From contig OX359197.1 in NCBI GenBank assembly GCA_947172415.1, positions 2,046,001-2,110,000 of the forward strand: a stretch of 64,000 nucleotides of DNA, given 5' to 3'. This DNA is from Chondrosia reniformis (Eukaryota; Porifera; Demospongiae; Chondrillida; Chondrillidae). Of the stretch, positions 11,901 to 22,515 are shown one piece after another. Under the pieces are notes generated by a model that was given only the letters and a program-made list of their open reading frames with translations, was not told where the DNA came from and did not search any database. How positions within the stretch are numbered: the stretch's first letter is position 1; every line of letters begins with the position of its first letter. The position numbers and the translations under genes were made by a program.

Positions 11901-13097
11901 ATATAAAACATTTGCATATGTAGTGCCAAAGTTATTTAGAAATCGTGAATCAGAAATGTTTAGAATCATGGTTTGATTACAGGTAGAACTTACATGGGAT
12001 CTGTAGTAAACAGCTGATCCAATGGAGCTGACATAGCTACTGAAGTTGGAATGGGATATCCTGATGTTATTTTTATCACCTGCTGTTTTACCTTTACAGT
12101 CAAACTGTTCCACATAAATTGATATTGCAGAGCCAGTAATTTGTTCTTTTGTCATCATATCTGGAACAGTTTTGTTCCAAACCATACCAACAGCAGTTAC
12201 ATCTGTCAGTTCTAAAGTAAATGCCTTAGGTTCCAAGGTGGTCAGGTTTAAAATTTGGATGTTTGTGAATTTTGTCTTTTCAATAATTATTGTTGATTTT
12301 CCATTTTTGGGGTTTCCCTGATAGAGGATATTTAGTACTGTTGAATTTAGAGAGTTCTTACTTCTTGTCCACATCTTAAATGAACAATTGAGCATACTCA
12401 TGTAAAACTGTTCTTGTGGGTTTATATTAACTAGCATTAGACTCCTCTCTTTCATGCTATCAGTTAATGTTGATAGAAAGTTATAAAATCCCACACTTAA
12501 GAAGCTGTAATTGCCTGATGGATTGCAGATAAGCCAATGACCACTGACCCCTGAAAAGTAGACATTCTGAAACGTCACATTATGGGTTTTAATAAAAACC
12601 CATGCCTTTCCATGATCACTAAAATTTAACATTGCAGATTCTTGTAATCTGCCACTTGGTCTTGTAAGGCATGTTCCATAGTCTGCAATGCTAGTGTTGG
12701 CACATGATGAACACAGATTAAGCGTAACATTGTGGGGATATTTGAAAGCGATGTTCTGTATTGTGATTCTTGTTGAATTGTAAAATCTCATTGAGCAATG
12801 TTCCTTTAAAGAGATACATTTAATAGTAGTTTTCTTATCTTGGCCCCTTAGAGTGATGTTGTGGACATTATTAAAATCATAGGATCCACCTTCAATAGTG
12901 TAAGTTCTATTTTTTAATATCCACACAGTGTTATTTTTTAGCCTAAACGAGCTGTTCGACAAGATTTTCTGAAGTGTAATACACTTGGAGTCAGTTTCTG
13001 GGCACTTGGCTATTATGTCATATTTAGAGAATTCACTGGCAGAAACAAATAGTAAAATGACTACAATTGTAAATCCAAGCTTCTCCTGGTATGCCAT
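8937..13097 (-). CDS. Large surface protein: beta-helix-like ectodomain plus multipass membrane domain
   Basis: One uninterrupted 1386-aa frame. Residues 1-20 are a signal peptide (hydrophobic IVVILLFVSASEF). Residues of about 30-860 have many short Asn/Ser-rich strands (e.g. NNTVWILKNRTYTIEGGSY, GGGIYIHDNCSFQLRNG), the spacing of right-handed beta-helix (pectate-lyase-fold) proteins, with dozens of N-glycosylation sequons. A Cys-rich neck follows (CPPGYFLLKG, CDNGRVGVLCSQCPEGKSD, about 850-930). About eight hydrophobic helices lie between roughly 935 and 1290, and an acidic Ser/Thr-rich cytoplasmic tail ends the protein. I know of no defined function. The architecture suggests a cell-surface receptor or adhesion protein and may belong to a large sponge family. 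Lack of introns contrasts with its neighbours and may point to retroposition. Confidence 0.85.
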   Translation of the reverse strand: MAYQEKLGFTIVVILLFVSASEFSKYDIIAKCPETDSKCITLQKILSNSSFRLKNNTVWILKNRTYTIEGGSYDFNNVHNITLRGQDKKTTIKCISLKEHCSMRFYNSTRITIQNIAFKYPHNVTLNLCSSCANTSIADYGTCLTRPSGRLQESAMLNFSDHGKAWVFIKTHNVTFQNVYFSGVSGHWLICNPSGNYSFLSVGFYNFLSTLTDSMKERSLMLVNINPQEQFYMSMLNCSFKMWTRSKNSLNSTVLNILYQGNPKNGKSTIIIEKTKFTNIQILNLTTLEPKAFTLELTDVTAVGMVWNKTVPDMMTKEQITGSAISIYVEQFDCKGKTAGDKNNIRISHSNFSSYVSSIGSAVYYRSHVSSTCNQTMILNISDSRFLNNFGTTYANVLYAKQVEIRPQNSPSQKVKFFTRQLVLQNNMFQKNDVIKYRDRSTNICVRSRYIKNFFLQSDYLNYKIKCPTEYPWRGIVYLIGFQGRNRVLFQNSTIEKNWGKGLLLQDTNMELHGLRNLISDNRSPYGAGIHFLGNSMLLLRNNSLLTITKNRAFLVGGGIYIHDNCSFQLRNGCSCFFQFIHDNGSYVTQAEKRDITKYRNIILLNNTASKSGNEIFNSNVNSCKLYTKVSSKRRKVGATEIFKEAIFNKTNFRSRNKYVSVYYFEKTQSSLPRRICNCTNFSRQQDFINGRYSRLRECTFETVKIYPGQQVTLHLLVLADMNVMLQTPLHVNIMKSKTAEIIKMYKNTTVTSNMKNLWNQELFRQCNIITFPRVAPENNTNFTFLHLQVPLFSNTPLYYSSEKVYLYNTVKVEIYSTCPPGYFLLKGRSFKECICFVFLKKNGIKCHLQDLSFSLPQHFWGGIQNNSSNHILFSKICPRGYCKESHGNIRFSLIRGNDICDNGRVGVLCSQCPEGKSDVLGSFKCHVCSNSGLWFIVAFLLFGPILVFITCFFNLSITTRSIGGFLLYLHIVSINSENLQNSSSNPTQIIFSIFTLNINYGTCLYDGLDPFVRTFLSFAFPTYLLIIVGSAFLLPKLKCINIDKVHRKVGPRITPVLATIIWYSFALTTDAVVKCLLYTELCSTETRSCKRVWLYDGTLGYFSSPKHVVLGLTALFALTGFLIPITIMSIFGDLFRRCIRKQWYWNFLDTFQASFRLKFGFWVGVRLLVRIIVILLKFFLESKQVYLVIIYLILAVIAFQIIARPFRELPFERCLPESWQSKMTADLRMNLAHWLDISFLLNLIALFSYLLYTNSESFDIVLNISRSVVTCEFFLILTYHYFEYSPLGPITKRKLQKIKKYLAIKIKQLKKKQSKPSTTSKDDNSDFNIQRISLILKPNSAKAAADSSDTENEEEAIPSSTDVDTSEAGQRDLTEPLLTCTYSIN

Positions 13098-14620
13098 AAA
13101 GTGTCTCTCTGCTACGTAGGTAGCCCAATATCACATATATGCACTCTCCTTTGGCTCTCGCTCACACTCAGTATATATATATACACTCCGTTGCTTGGGT
13201 AACCAAGGCAAACTATTTACTATACGGTTGTATAACTATAATAAGAGGCCAAAGTGTGATATCCCGCTGATAACTCAGTAAACACCAAAAAGTCTAGGAT
13301 CGGAGCATATATAACAGTTATGCAATGTCACTTTGCGGTGTATTGATTATACATATTGTCTGTATATACCTTATGATCAATGCCTATTCAACTATTCACT
13401 ATTCACTCCAAGCTATTAATAATTTTGAAACTGGAAGTGTTGTTGTAGCAAATAGTGATCAATTTGATGAATAAATACTCTACAAATCTAAGAATTGGCT
13501 GTATACTGATAATAAATTAAAAGGACTTATTCATGAAAAGTACCCATACATATTTCCAAATCTGATTCATTTGTATTGAAGTGAATATAGTTTCTTGTTA
13601 ATTCTTCTTTTGATTACGATATATTGGCAAAATGAAATTTAATGAATTGGACATTTTGACCTATAGGTATTGATTATTACGTTCGTACGTAGTTCATAGT
13701 CATACGTATGTGTTATATAACTGTTTTCAATTTCAGATAATTGTGATATCAATGTGAAAAGCCATTTATCAAAACATGAATGACTTAACTAATAGACATA
13801 TTCCACCTCCTAGAACTAGAATCTTGTGGCATATATATTATACATGAGAGATCAGCATGCTACTTCTGTATGGCTAGCTGTACACGAGAGATGAGAATGC
13901 TACTTCTGTATAGCTGTACACGAGAGATGAGAATGTTAATTCTGTGTATATGGCTAGCTGTATATATGGCTGGCTGAACATGAGAGATGAGAATGCTACA
14001 CTGCAAAAGTATCTCCAAAATACAATTAGGATACTCAGTTGCAATTGGATACTATGAGTATGCAGGAATTATACAAATTGGATTGAAACCCTTAATATTC
14101 ACCATTGTATATATATGGCAGTATGCAAGAGTCATGAATATCTTTAGGAAACTATGAATATTATTAGCTATATGTGTCCCTATCATAACTGCTGTATATA
14201 TACTGCAGCTGGCCATGGCCAATGACATGCATATTCATGATCTACGTATGTACGTACTTATTTATTATAATGATAATACTATATTCATGATGTACGTAGT
14301 TCAATTAATATTATTGTACTTATAATTTGTTTCATCATTAATCATGAAAGAAAATCATTATTGTTACAAAATTACATAAATATTAATAAGATAAGTAAAC
14401 TTAATAAATTAAGTTCAAAACGAGCGAATGTAATTTAAATGCTAAATCAGCTCTAGAGAACTTTAAGAAGATGCATGGGTTAACACAGCTAGCTACTTAC
14501 CTGATTCACAATATGCAATATTGCCTCATTATCACCTAAAAAGAACAAGTATAATAGGTAAGATCTAGAGTTAAGCAACTTCAAAATTACTACACATACG
14601 TATATTCATACCTAATCAAT
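13098..14620. other. Intergenic, upstream of the beta-helix gene
   Basis: Contains the likely promoter side of the gene at 8937-13097. TA-rich runs near 13170-13185 could act as a TATA element but are low complexity. A degenerate minisatellite lies at 13842-14000. No convincing exon was found in the remainder. Confidence 0.55.
13842..14000. repeat. Degenerate tandem repeat of about 45 bp
   Basis: Three to four imperfect units built on 'gagagatgagaatgctact' and 'tctgtatggctagctgta'. A single related unit lies at 20262-20310 next to an AT/ATT microsatellite, so this is a dispersed motif that has also expanded in tandem. Confidence 0.7.
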
Positions 14621-15569
14621 TCTTATGGCCCACTCTGGTGCATCAATAGGAGGCTTTCGATCCGAATTCTCTCCTTCTCTTCTTTTCTTGAGGGATAAAA
14701 CCAGAGGCTCTTTCTCGGTAGGATCTATCCAGGTCTGCTTTAGCAATAATTGCATTTAGTTCTTTAAAGGGAACAATGTATTATAATATATGTTATGCAT
14801 TCCAGGGATTATTAACATACCCTCAGATCTCAATGACAATCGATGCTCAACCAAGGTGCCATCTTCATCTGATGATTCGTCAGTCATAAAGGCTGGACTC
14901 AATTGCTCCCACTTGTTAATATTTTCATGGCTGATCACAGCAGTCCTTTGTACCCAAAGCTGCATACAAAACAAAATTAACAAATATAATTTGAACACCA
15001 AATGTTAAGATGCAAAAATATCAATCTGGTTTCAGCAAAACATTTACTAATCCTGTGTTTTCGACCTTGGAAGGTGAAATGGAATCATCTGCCTGAACAA
15101 CAGCTGTGTTTAATTTCATTTTTGCCTTCATATTTTGGCTGCTAACCGAACTGCAAAGAAAAAAGAAATATGACATGACAAACCAGACACCTGCTCAAAT
15201 TATCACATGTAGGGCTTGGAAAGCCATACAGAACCTATAGCTATTAGCAGAACAAAGCAAATGCAAATTAAAGTTTCATCTTAAAAATCACGGCTCAGAC
15301 ACATATTGGTTTACCGGATATCTAAGAACCAGCAAGTAGTTCGAGTTTTGAGGGGGCACCAGGCGCCCCACGAGTTTTTTAAACTCGAAATACTTGTTTC
15401 TCCAAGAGTACAAATTTGGCTTCAAACTCATCCAAAATTCTGTTGAGAGACTCTATATCTCTGTTTGAGCTGTGGCCACCAAATCTTCTACACTTTGTAA
15501 TCGATTGTGACTTGTCATGGATGGAGGAACCTGTACTGGCACAGAACCATAAAAGGAACCTGCGGACAT
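14621..15569 (-). pseudogene. Degenerate multi-exon gene, copy 2 with 3' exon
   Basis: Same gene as at 1-837, here with its last exon. Start ATG is at 15569. Exons near 15048-15150 and 14821-14959 match copy 1. The terminal exon begins after a CAG at 14733. In the phase set by the previous exon it reads DLDRSYRERASGF and stops at 14642-14644. The downstream segment KPPIDAPEWAIRID lies in another frame and ends at a TAG near 14621. This suggests a second frameshift around 14650-14665. The upstream frameshift and the inserted palindrome are shared with copy 1. Family and function are unrecognised. Confidence 0.55.
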
Positions 15570-16081
15570 CTTTCAGTTAAAAGTAGCTGAAAACACAAAT
15601 GAAAATTGTGATTTTAGAAGTCTACAATATATGAAGCCTATCTTTGCATATATACCCATCTAATACTAAAAATAAATATTACAAAACACTGAAGCAGCAG
15701 ATGGTTGCAATGAATCATGCTAACCTATAGTGGAAGTGACTATTACTAACCTAAAAACACATGCATATATACCTACATATATACAGTCCTAATTGAATAT
15801 ATATACATAAGGCTGTGTAAACAATGAGCAATGCATATGTAACCTACTTTTTTTAGTAAGATTACTTGCAATTAAAATGTAGCAGAATATATGTGACTCT
15901 AAAAGTTACTAAACAAACTTGTTCCTCTATATAAGCACTAGTTCAACTGCTCTCTAGGTAGGAAATTGAAATGAGCTGCATAGCTGACTTACCCAAGAGT
16001 ATAAGAGGCCAAAGCCTAGCCTCTGTCCCTGCTGCAACAGACTGGTATCAAAAAGTACCATCAAGAGACACAAAAACCTAT
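14733..16081. repeat. Direct segmental duplication, copy 2
   Basis: Second copy of the block at 1-1353, in the same orientation. The left boundary cannot be fixed because copy 1 is cut by the window edge. The right boundary is sharp: after the shared run ending near 16081 the sequences differ completely. High identity suggests a recent event or gene conversion. Confidence 0.95.
15333..15396. repeat. 64-bp palindromic short repeat, copy b
   Basis: Same element at the equivalent position in the duplicated block. It was inherited with the segmental duplication rather than inserted independently. Confidence 0.8.
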
Positions 16082-16777
16082 CTAAACTGAAGAATAGAGA
16101 ACAAAACCAAGCAGAACCACATGCAAGTTCCTCTCAAGTTGTACATAGGATCCAGGAAGACAGTTGTAATAGTGCAGAAGAATCAGATATATATATATAG
16201 ATAGTCAGGCTGTCTCTGTTTGCCAGTGTACATGTGTATAAGTAATTATAAGGTCAGTGACAGCTGGAATAGAATACTCAAGAATATTACTTTACAGTGT
16301 TAATAGAATTAGAATATGGCAGGTTAGACCAGGCCCTAAAACATTTACTCACAGTGAGAATGTCTTGACCTTATCCATCCCACGTTGTTGTCATTTGTAC
16401 TTTGTATGCTTTCATGCAGTGCTCTTTGAGTACATGATATCGATGTGTAATAATTACCCATTCCCATTCTTTTAGACAGTATAGATGCTGACTAATACTC
16501 ATGTAGCCAACTCATGATCATCCTTCTGTGTATATCACCAAATATAATGTTAAAGCTACCCTTGCCTGCCTTGTTATGTGCAGTAAACACTTTAGTGGTT
16601 TCATTTTACAGCCATGATATATACACATCTAAAGCCTGTGACTACCTCTTGTTAGTAGTTGGATATGAAAAGACATCCATTTTGTCCCACTAAACCATAT
16701 TAATCACGTGTTACAAAACTGAATTTATATAGTACAATAATAATGTAATGCAGGTCCAAACAATAGTTTTCAAAGTG
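16082..16777. other. Intergenic, no gene seen
   Basis: AT-rich sequence between the segmental duplication and the broken gene at 16778. The stretch 16205-16245 (caggctgtct…tttgccag) resembles 20185-20235, a short dispersed repeat. No coding exon could be supported. Confidence 0.5.
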
Positions 16778-18314
16778 TCAAGCTATATCATCTGTCAGAA
16801 TGCCAGTAATAACAGCTGGAAGAAAATGGTCATAGAATGATATGTCATTTGAAGCATCATGATATGTTATACACTCATACCGAGTGAAAACATAAACAAA
16901 TTCAGCATAACCTTCACTACTATCACGGGGCTCCACTTCAATAAAATGCCAATCTCTTATATAGGTCAGTTACAAGTAAGACAACTCTATCCGCTGCACT
17001 CTCTGTGGTGTCATCAATACAGTGATTAAGATAAGCTGCTCTCTTGGCATATTCTATTCCCTGCCCTAAAGCATGATCTAACAAAGTTGTATTATGAAGT
17101 GAACCAGCTGCTTTTACTTCAGCAACAGCCCTAATTGGCAGGTCTAGCAAACTGGCTATTGCTAAAATGTGATCGGCCTCTTGGCCTTTCTTTAACAAGG
17201 GATACTGGCGATAAACTCGGTATAAGTCTGAATTTTTGATAGTATTTGTCATATATATCCACACCTCTTCTCAACAGAGTCATTACAGCTTCATTTACAT
17301 AGAACTCTAAACTTTGTGATCGTTTAGCCGGATTCCATGTGGGTAAAATGAAGGGTTGATTCATGAAAACCAAACATTTTTGAATAGCATCCTGGTATAT
17401 CCTAAAATCCTCATTTTTCTGAAGTATTTCCTCGTATTGTGATGTATCAATCGCTTCAAAATAGTTATCTTTCTGTTTTCTCAGTGACCTCAAAACTGAC
17501 TCATCGGAAATAAGTAATGGAAATTCATTTGCTGCTGTTATCTTTTTCACGTGGGAAAACATGAATTCATCTGCAAAAGAAAAATTCAATACAATGTGGA
17601 CATGCATGTAAATAATGGTACCGGTCTATATAAAGTTAAATAAAATAAATAAAAAGAAGTGATGTGTATAGTTAAGTTTCAGTATGCCACTTCTGTAATG
17701 TTATAAGCAATGCATATATAAACTGGACTAACCAAGACATTTAAACCACTTAGTAAATTTATTAGGTATGATGGCTTTTGTTGGGGTTGTTGACATTCCT
17801 CTTGTTTCAGCTTCATATTTCTTGATTTTTTTAAATTCATCTCGCGTTTTTTCTACAATGAAGAAGTAAACACAGTAAAAATTCCTGAATTATTTACATT
17901 GGTGAACAGCATCTCTTATACGTATATAATACATTGAATAGAGAGCCATGTTTTGTTTTTCGGGCGATCGCATTTCAATAATGACGTCACAAATCTATTA
18001 TGCAAGACGCACTGTAGGCAAAACAGTACTGAAATGTATACAAAATGCCTTAAATGGGGGCTAAATATGACACACTATTTTTTGCGAGACTACTAAAAAT
18101 AGCGGCCTTAAACACGGAAAAATACTGACCTAGAATCCTCTCTCGTTCTTCAGCTGACTCATTTTGAATGATTAGGTCATCGTAAGGATTCCTTTGGTTA
18201 GCGAAACCCCTCATGGTAAGCCTAGATCTTTCAGAATCTGTTGGTACGTATACATTTATAGAATACTGCCTAGTAGGGCAAACCGCATCAACTTTGTCAA
18301 CATTATTCCAAACT
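16778..18314 (-). pseudogene. Broken four-exon gene, possible PD-(D/E)XK-like protein
   Basis: Exons 18314-18130, 17852-17733 and 17570 onward join in continuous phase (…EERERIL / EKTRDEFKK…WFKCL / DEFMFSHVKK…) with good GT-AG sites. An earlier 5' exon is needed. In the last exon the frame shifts twice: near 17240 (after YDKYYQ, continuing as NSDLYRVYRQY) and near 16965 (after VVLLVTDL, continuing as IRDWHFIEVEPR). It ends at TGA 16778-16780. AVAEVKAAGS followed by a helix and a VTD…DWHFIEV strand resembles the E-x-K core of PD-(D/E)XK nuclease-fold proteins, but this is a weak resemblance. The breaks could be real or assembly errors in short A runs. Confidence 0.6.
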
Positions 18315-19104
18315 CTACATGTACACAAAAAGAGAAGTAAGACAACTCATTATAGAGTAGAAAATTGAAGTAGTAGTTAAAAAGAGTTAATGCCGTGGTC
18401 CGGGTAATGCACCTGATCCCAACTTACTGATTACCATCTTCTACACAAAGGATAAAAGTAAATTACTGGTAGAATTTCAGGTTTTATCATAGAGTACGGT
18501 AGTACTCTATCATAGAGTACGGTAGTACTCTATAAGTAGGGATGGCCGAAAAAAAACATGGCCGCCCTATTCAATGTATTATCAATTAACACCTCATAAA
18601 TCAACAACGTTCAGATTTTCGGTTGCATTCGTGTGTTTGCAGTCGTTTTTGCATGCTTTTCTAAACGCCAAAACATGTTACGATGCTCTACAACCTTCGC
18701 AAAGTGGTTAAACCGAAATAGGCCAAATTCTGCAATTCCTCATTTTTTCTTCTTCTTCTTCTTCTTTTTTCAAATGAGCTAGCGCTAACATGCGAACTTA
18801 CGCAGGTACATACAAATACTAAATCGTCATGAATGTTTCCGAACTAGGGAATAGGCTACCCTAGATTTCAACGCGCTCCAACCGAAGCGTGTTACTTTTG
18901 AAAGTGCCAAATTTAGGGCCTCTTTGAACGCCATTTTTTAATTAAGTTTTAAATTCTCTGTATATAAAATAAGTAACCCGAATGAGTAATATTTGTGGTA
19001 CTGCCGTTATTTCACTTGGTTCCGCCTCTTCAAAAGGGCTACCCTTCTGAAGCGAATTATATACTCCGTATAAGCTATGAAATTTACGTATACTTTCTCG
19101 TTAA
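18315..19104. other. Possible bidirectional promoter region
   Basis: Lies between the minus-strand gene at 16778-18314 and the plus-strand frame at 19105. It contains a palindromic repeat (18485-18545) and a TTC microsatellite (about 18745-18770). More CpG than surrounding DNA from 18590 to 19140 fits a promoter, but no TATA box or initiator was pinned down. Confidence 0.35.
18485..18580. repeat. Dispersed repeat with tandem palindrome
   Basis: The palindrome ATAGAGTACGGTAGTACTCTAT occurs twice side by side and is followed by 'aagtagggatggccgaaaaaa' and 'acatggccgccc'. A diverged copy of the second half lies at 48727-48785 in an ankyrin-gene intron. Nature unknown; it may be the end of a larger dispersed element. 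Confidence 0.6.
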
Positions 19105-19249
19105 ATGGCTGCCAAGCGTACTCGTTTTACAACAGATCAAGTGTTTCCTTACTTCTTTACCGACGATTCATCGAGCGAAGATGTAGAAAACGTTGATGAA
19201 ACGTTCACAGAGTATGTGGGCATTACAATCCCGGACGTTTCAACCCAGA
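19105..19249 (+). CDS. Putative first coding exon (MAAKRTRFTTDQV…), partial
   Basis: ATG at 19105 opens a 48-codon frame, basic at its start then acidic (FTDDSSSEDVENVDETFTEY). It ends at …CAGAG followed by GTAATC, a possible donor. This style resembles the N-termini of piggyBac-type transposase-derived proteins, but no transposase domain follows here. If spliced to the CAG at about 19484 it stops after a few codons. It may be a truncated or dead gene. CpG-richer upstream sequence supports a promoter. Confidence 0.35.
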
Positions 19250-20394
19250 GGTAATCTAATCACATTAGAGCCTAAAGTGAAAAGACGAAATTATTTTACT
19301 AAGCACAACAATGAAATGTTGTATTACCAATTTGGTTGTATCATCTTATGTCCAACTAACACAACACTCCATTTCATGTTAGGTAAAAATTCCGACATGA
19401 CAGTTAAACTCATCACATACACACATAAGTATGATATACGTTTATTAGAGCTATCTGCAACGAAAATTGAACATTTAGACATGCAGGTCTTCATCATGAT
19501 ATGCACAAGTGAATAAGACCTTTTCCTCTTCGTCCCTTCTCTAGATAGCTGTGCAGCATGCTCGGCAAACGTCAAGAAGCTGATCAATGAAAACAGAATG
19601 CATTATATATCTAAGTAAATTATGCTGTAGCTTAAATTAGGAAAAACTTTAAAATGCTTTGTAGGAATTCCCAGTACAAAGTACAAATGGCAACAAGGAT
19701 TGTTAACAGACTGTTATTTATTTATTTACCTAACTAAGCACACCATAATAGCCTAAGTTACAAATCAGCATCATTTATTAAAATAACACTCAGTTACATG
19801 TTAGGTAAAGGAATTCCTACATGACACTCCAAAGTTTTCAGTAATATACACACATACACGTATACTCTGACACACAACTTGACAAGGACACCAGTACAAT
19901 GAGCCAAAAGACAGCGTAAGTATTGAGGGTGATTCTAATGGCCTAGCTATAAGAAGACGTTAGGGTCAAATATAAGCATTACATGTCATTACAGATAACG
20001 CGTTATGCTCCTCAAAGTCTTTTTCGCTTCAGTTTAAGGCGATGTAACTGTAACCTACTTTCACTGATCATCCATCGTGAACTAAAAATCACACGTAAAT
20101 TGCTACGTGTGAATGATGTGTTTCATTGGAGTGTTGTGTTAATAGAACATGTAATAAGATGATGCAAGGGCTGCTCTATAACTTTGAATGGTACAGGCTG
20201 TCTTCGTTTGCCAGCATACTTGTGTATGCTGCTATAATTGTGTATGGCTATAGCTGTACATGTACATGAGAGATGAGAATGCTACTTCTGCATGGCTAGC
20301 TGTACATGTATATATATATATATATATTATTATTATTATTATTATTATTCTGTATCTGATTCTGTAATTGTTAAAAGAGTAATTATATAATTGA
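19250..20394. other. No supported gene
   Basis: AT-rich DNA with an AT/ATT microsatellite (20308-20350) and one unit of the minisatellite family of 13842-14000 at 20262-20310. Open frames here lack splice sites and plausible composition. Confidence 0.5.
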
Positions 20395-21412
20395 TTACAT
20401 TTTAGCTAATAATATTAGGGTTGACTGGGTCTCAAAGATTGTTAGCATATTTGATAAGTTGAAACTAGGGGACCCTACTGACTGTAAGAGCCTATCCAGC
20501 AATGAGTTTAGAGCAGTAGTATTCAGTTGTCTTAAGAGAGAGCTACAAAGTGAATGGAAAGAAAGTATAGCTAGTAGCAGTAAACTGCAGGACTTAGCTG
20601 GCCTACTAGCTGGCTATTGAGGAACCTAGTTATAGTACTGATATTAGAAATAGAGAAGTTAGAAGTCTTATTACTAAGATAAGAGGAGGCACAGCTAGAC
20701 TGAGAGTAGAAGAGGGTAGATGGTCTAGAATAGAGAGGAGTGAGCGTCTTTGTCAGCACTGTGAATCACAGGAAGGAGAAGACAGTAGCCACTTCATTCT
20801 TAGGTGTGAAATGATCAGTGATGAAAGAAGTAGTTTGTTTGAGGAGTTAAGAGAGAGGGTTGCTGAATTTGATAGTAAACTAGATAGTGAAAAACTGATA
20901 GTGGCATTGACTGAGGCTTGCAGGAGTACTAAAATCGGGTTTTTAATACTAAAAATGTGGAAAAGACGAAACTACGTCGGATAATAACCCAATGGCTCCC
21001 TCCCCTGTATATATTTTATATTTCATATATCTCCTGGATACCTTATTTGCTTTCTTTTATTACCTTTATTGTATACCTACATCAATATTATCTACATTAC
21101 CCACATCATCCCACTCTGCAAATCACCCTTTATCCTTTATTTCACCTGAACTATAATATAATGCACCACCTCCGAACTCGGTGCTTGTGTATGTGACTGT
21201 CTGGGAAGTGCGTCCTGGTAGCCTTAAATGGCGATGGCTTAATGCGCCCAGGCAGTTGGGCTATGTACCTGGGCAGACGGCCTGGTAGCCTTAAGTGGCG
21301 ATCGATGGTTTATACGTGTCCAGGTATAGCCCTGTGCCCCTTAACCACCTCTGGTTTGCATCTTATACATTTATATGTTGTATGCATGGGCACTATAATA
21401 ATAATAATATAT
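20395..21412 (+). mobile_element. 3' end of a 5'-truncated LINE (non-LTR retrotransposon)
   Basis: The plus strand encodes the C-terminal end of a reverse-transcriptase polyprotein. One piece is KLGDPTDCKSLSSNEFRAVV (from about 20456). After a frameshift near 20620 a second piece carries a CCHC-like zf-RVT finger (CQHC…SSHFILRC), running to about 20965. A non-coding tail follows with an internal duplication ('cctggtagccttaa.tggcgat' twice, 21210-21305). It ends in an ATA/AT microsatellite, a common 3' terminus of CR1-like and related LINEs. The 5' truncation and frameshift show a dead copy. Confidence 0.8.
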
Positions 21413-21429
21413 ATATATATATATATATA

Positions 21430-22379
21430 AATTACAATCAAGTACTACACAGTACAAGTTACAATTATAAGAGATCCAAGTGACTATGTAATATTAAAGT
21501 TACAATCAAGTACTAGCTACACAGTGTAAGTTAGAAATCCAAGTGACCCCTAGGATAATCAGTATTTTAAATAGTACGTATAGTTGCAGGCTTTGAAATC
21601 CTCAACTACTGCGTAGAGAGTAGTAGTTGATACAGATCATCCAATTGCAAGCTAGAACACATGGCCTACCAATTACCTTTTCACACCTTAGTATAGACTG
21701 AAGATGATGCATCTGCATGCCATATATCAACAAAGGTTCCAGTCTTAAAGGGGTCTCAACTAATGACCACAGCAGATTTGATTTGCATTGTGAGGGAGCT
21801 AAGAATACCGACGGTCGGTTGCATGCATGCATTCGCATAATCAACAGGGTTAGAGACTATTTTGTAACTTGTACGCAAGGACATAAAGGCCATGCAAGGC
21901 CTTTATTATACGTATGTCATATGATGTCCCTTGCGTACAAGTTACAAAATGGTCTCTAACCCTGTTGATTAGGCGAATGCATGCATGCAACCGACCGTCG
22001 GTATTCTTAGCTCCCTCACAATGCAAATCAAATCTGCTGTGGTCATTAGTTGAGACCCCTTTAAGACTGGAACCTTTGTTGATATATGGCATGCAGATGC
22101 ATCATCTTCAGTCTATACTAAGGTGTGAAAAGGTAATTGGTAGGCCATGTGTTCTAGCTTGCAATTGGATGATCTGTATCAACTACTACTCTCTACGCAG
22201 TAGTTGAGGATTTCAAAGCCTGCAACTATACGTACTATTTAAAATACTGATTATCCTAGGGGTCACTTGGATTTCTAACTTACACTGTGTAGCTAGTACT
22301 TGATTGTAACTTTAATATTACATAGTCACTTGGATCTCTTATAATTGTAACTTGTACTGTGTAGTACTTGATTGTAATT
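21430..22379. repeat. Near-perfect 950-bp palindrome
   Basis: Two arms of about 455 bp (21430-21884 and 21923-22379) are reverse complements with only a few mismatches. They are separated by about 38 bp that itself holds a hairpin (AAGGCCATGCAAGGCCTT). The palindrome starts directly after the LINE's AT tail. Outer sequences carry motifs like the ends of the 117-bp MITE family (acagtacaagttacaat). The same 80-codon frame appears on both strands because of the symmetry and is not a gene. It may be a fold-back element or a recent inverted duplication. Confidence 0.93.
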
Positions 22380-22515
22380 TTAATATTTTATATATATGCT
22401 AGTATAACTTGCACTGTGTAGTGTACTTGAGTGTAATTAGCTAACAAAGTATTTCACTATACTTATAGACATTCGCTATGAGCAATTTCGTTACTGTATG
22501 TAGTACACATGGATA

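Noticed and set aside
21602-22207. Pairs of 80-97-codon frames on both strands with the same protein
   Set aside because: They are mirror images produced by the 950-bp palindrome. There is no independent sign of coding.
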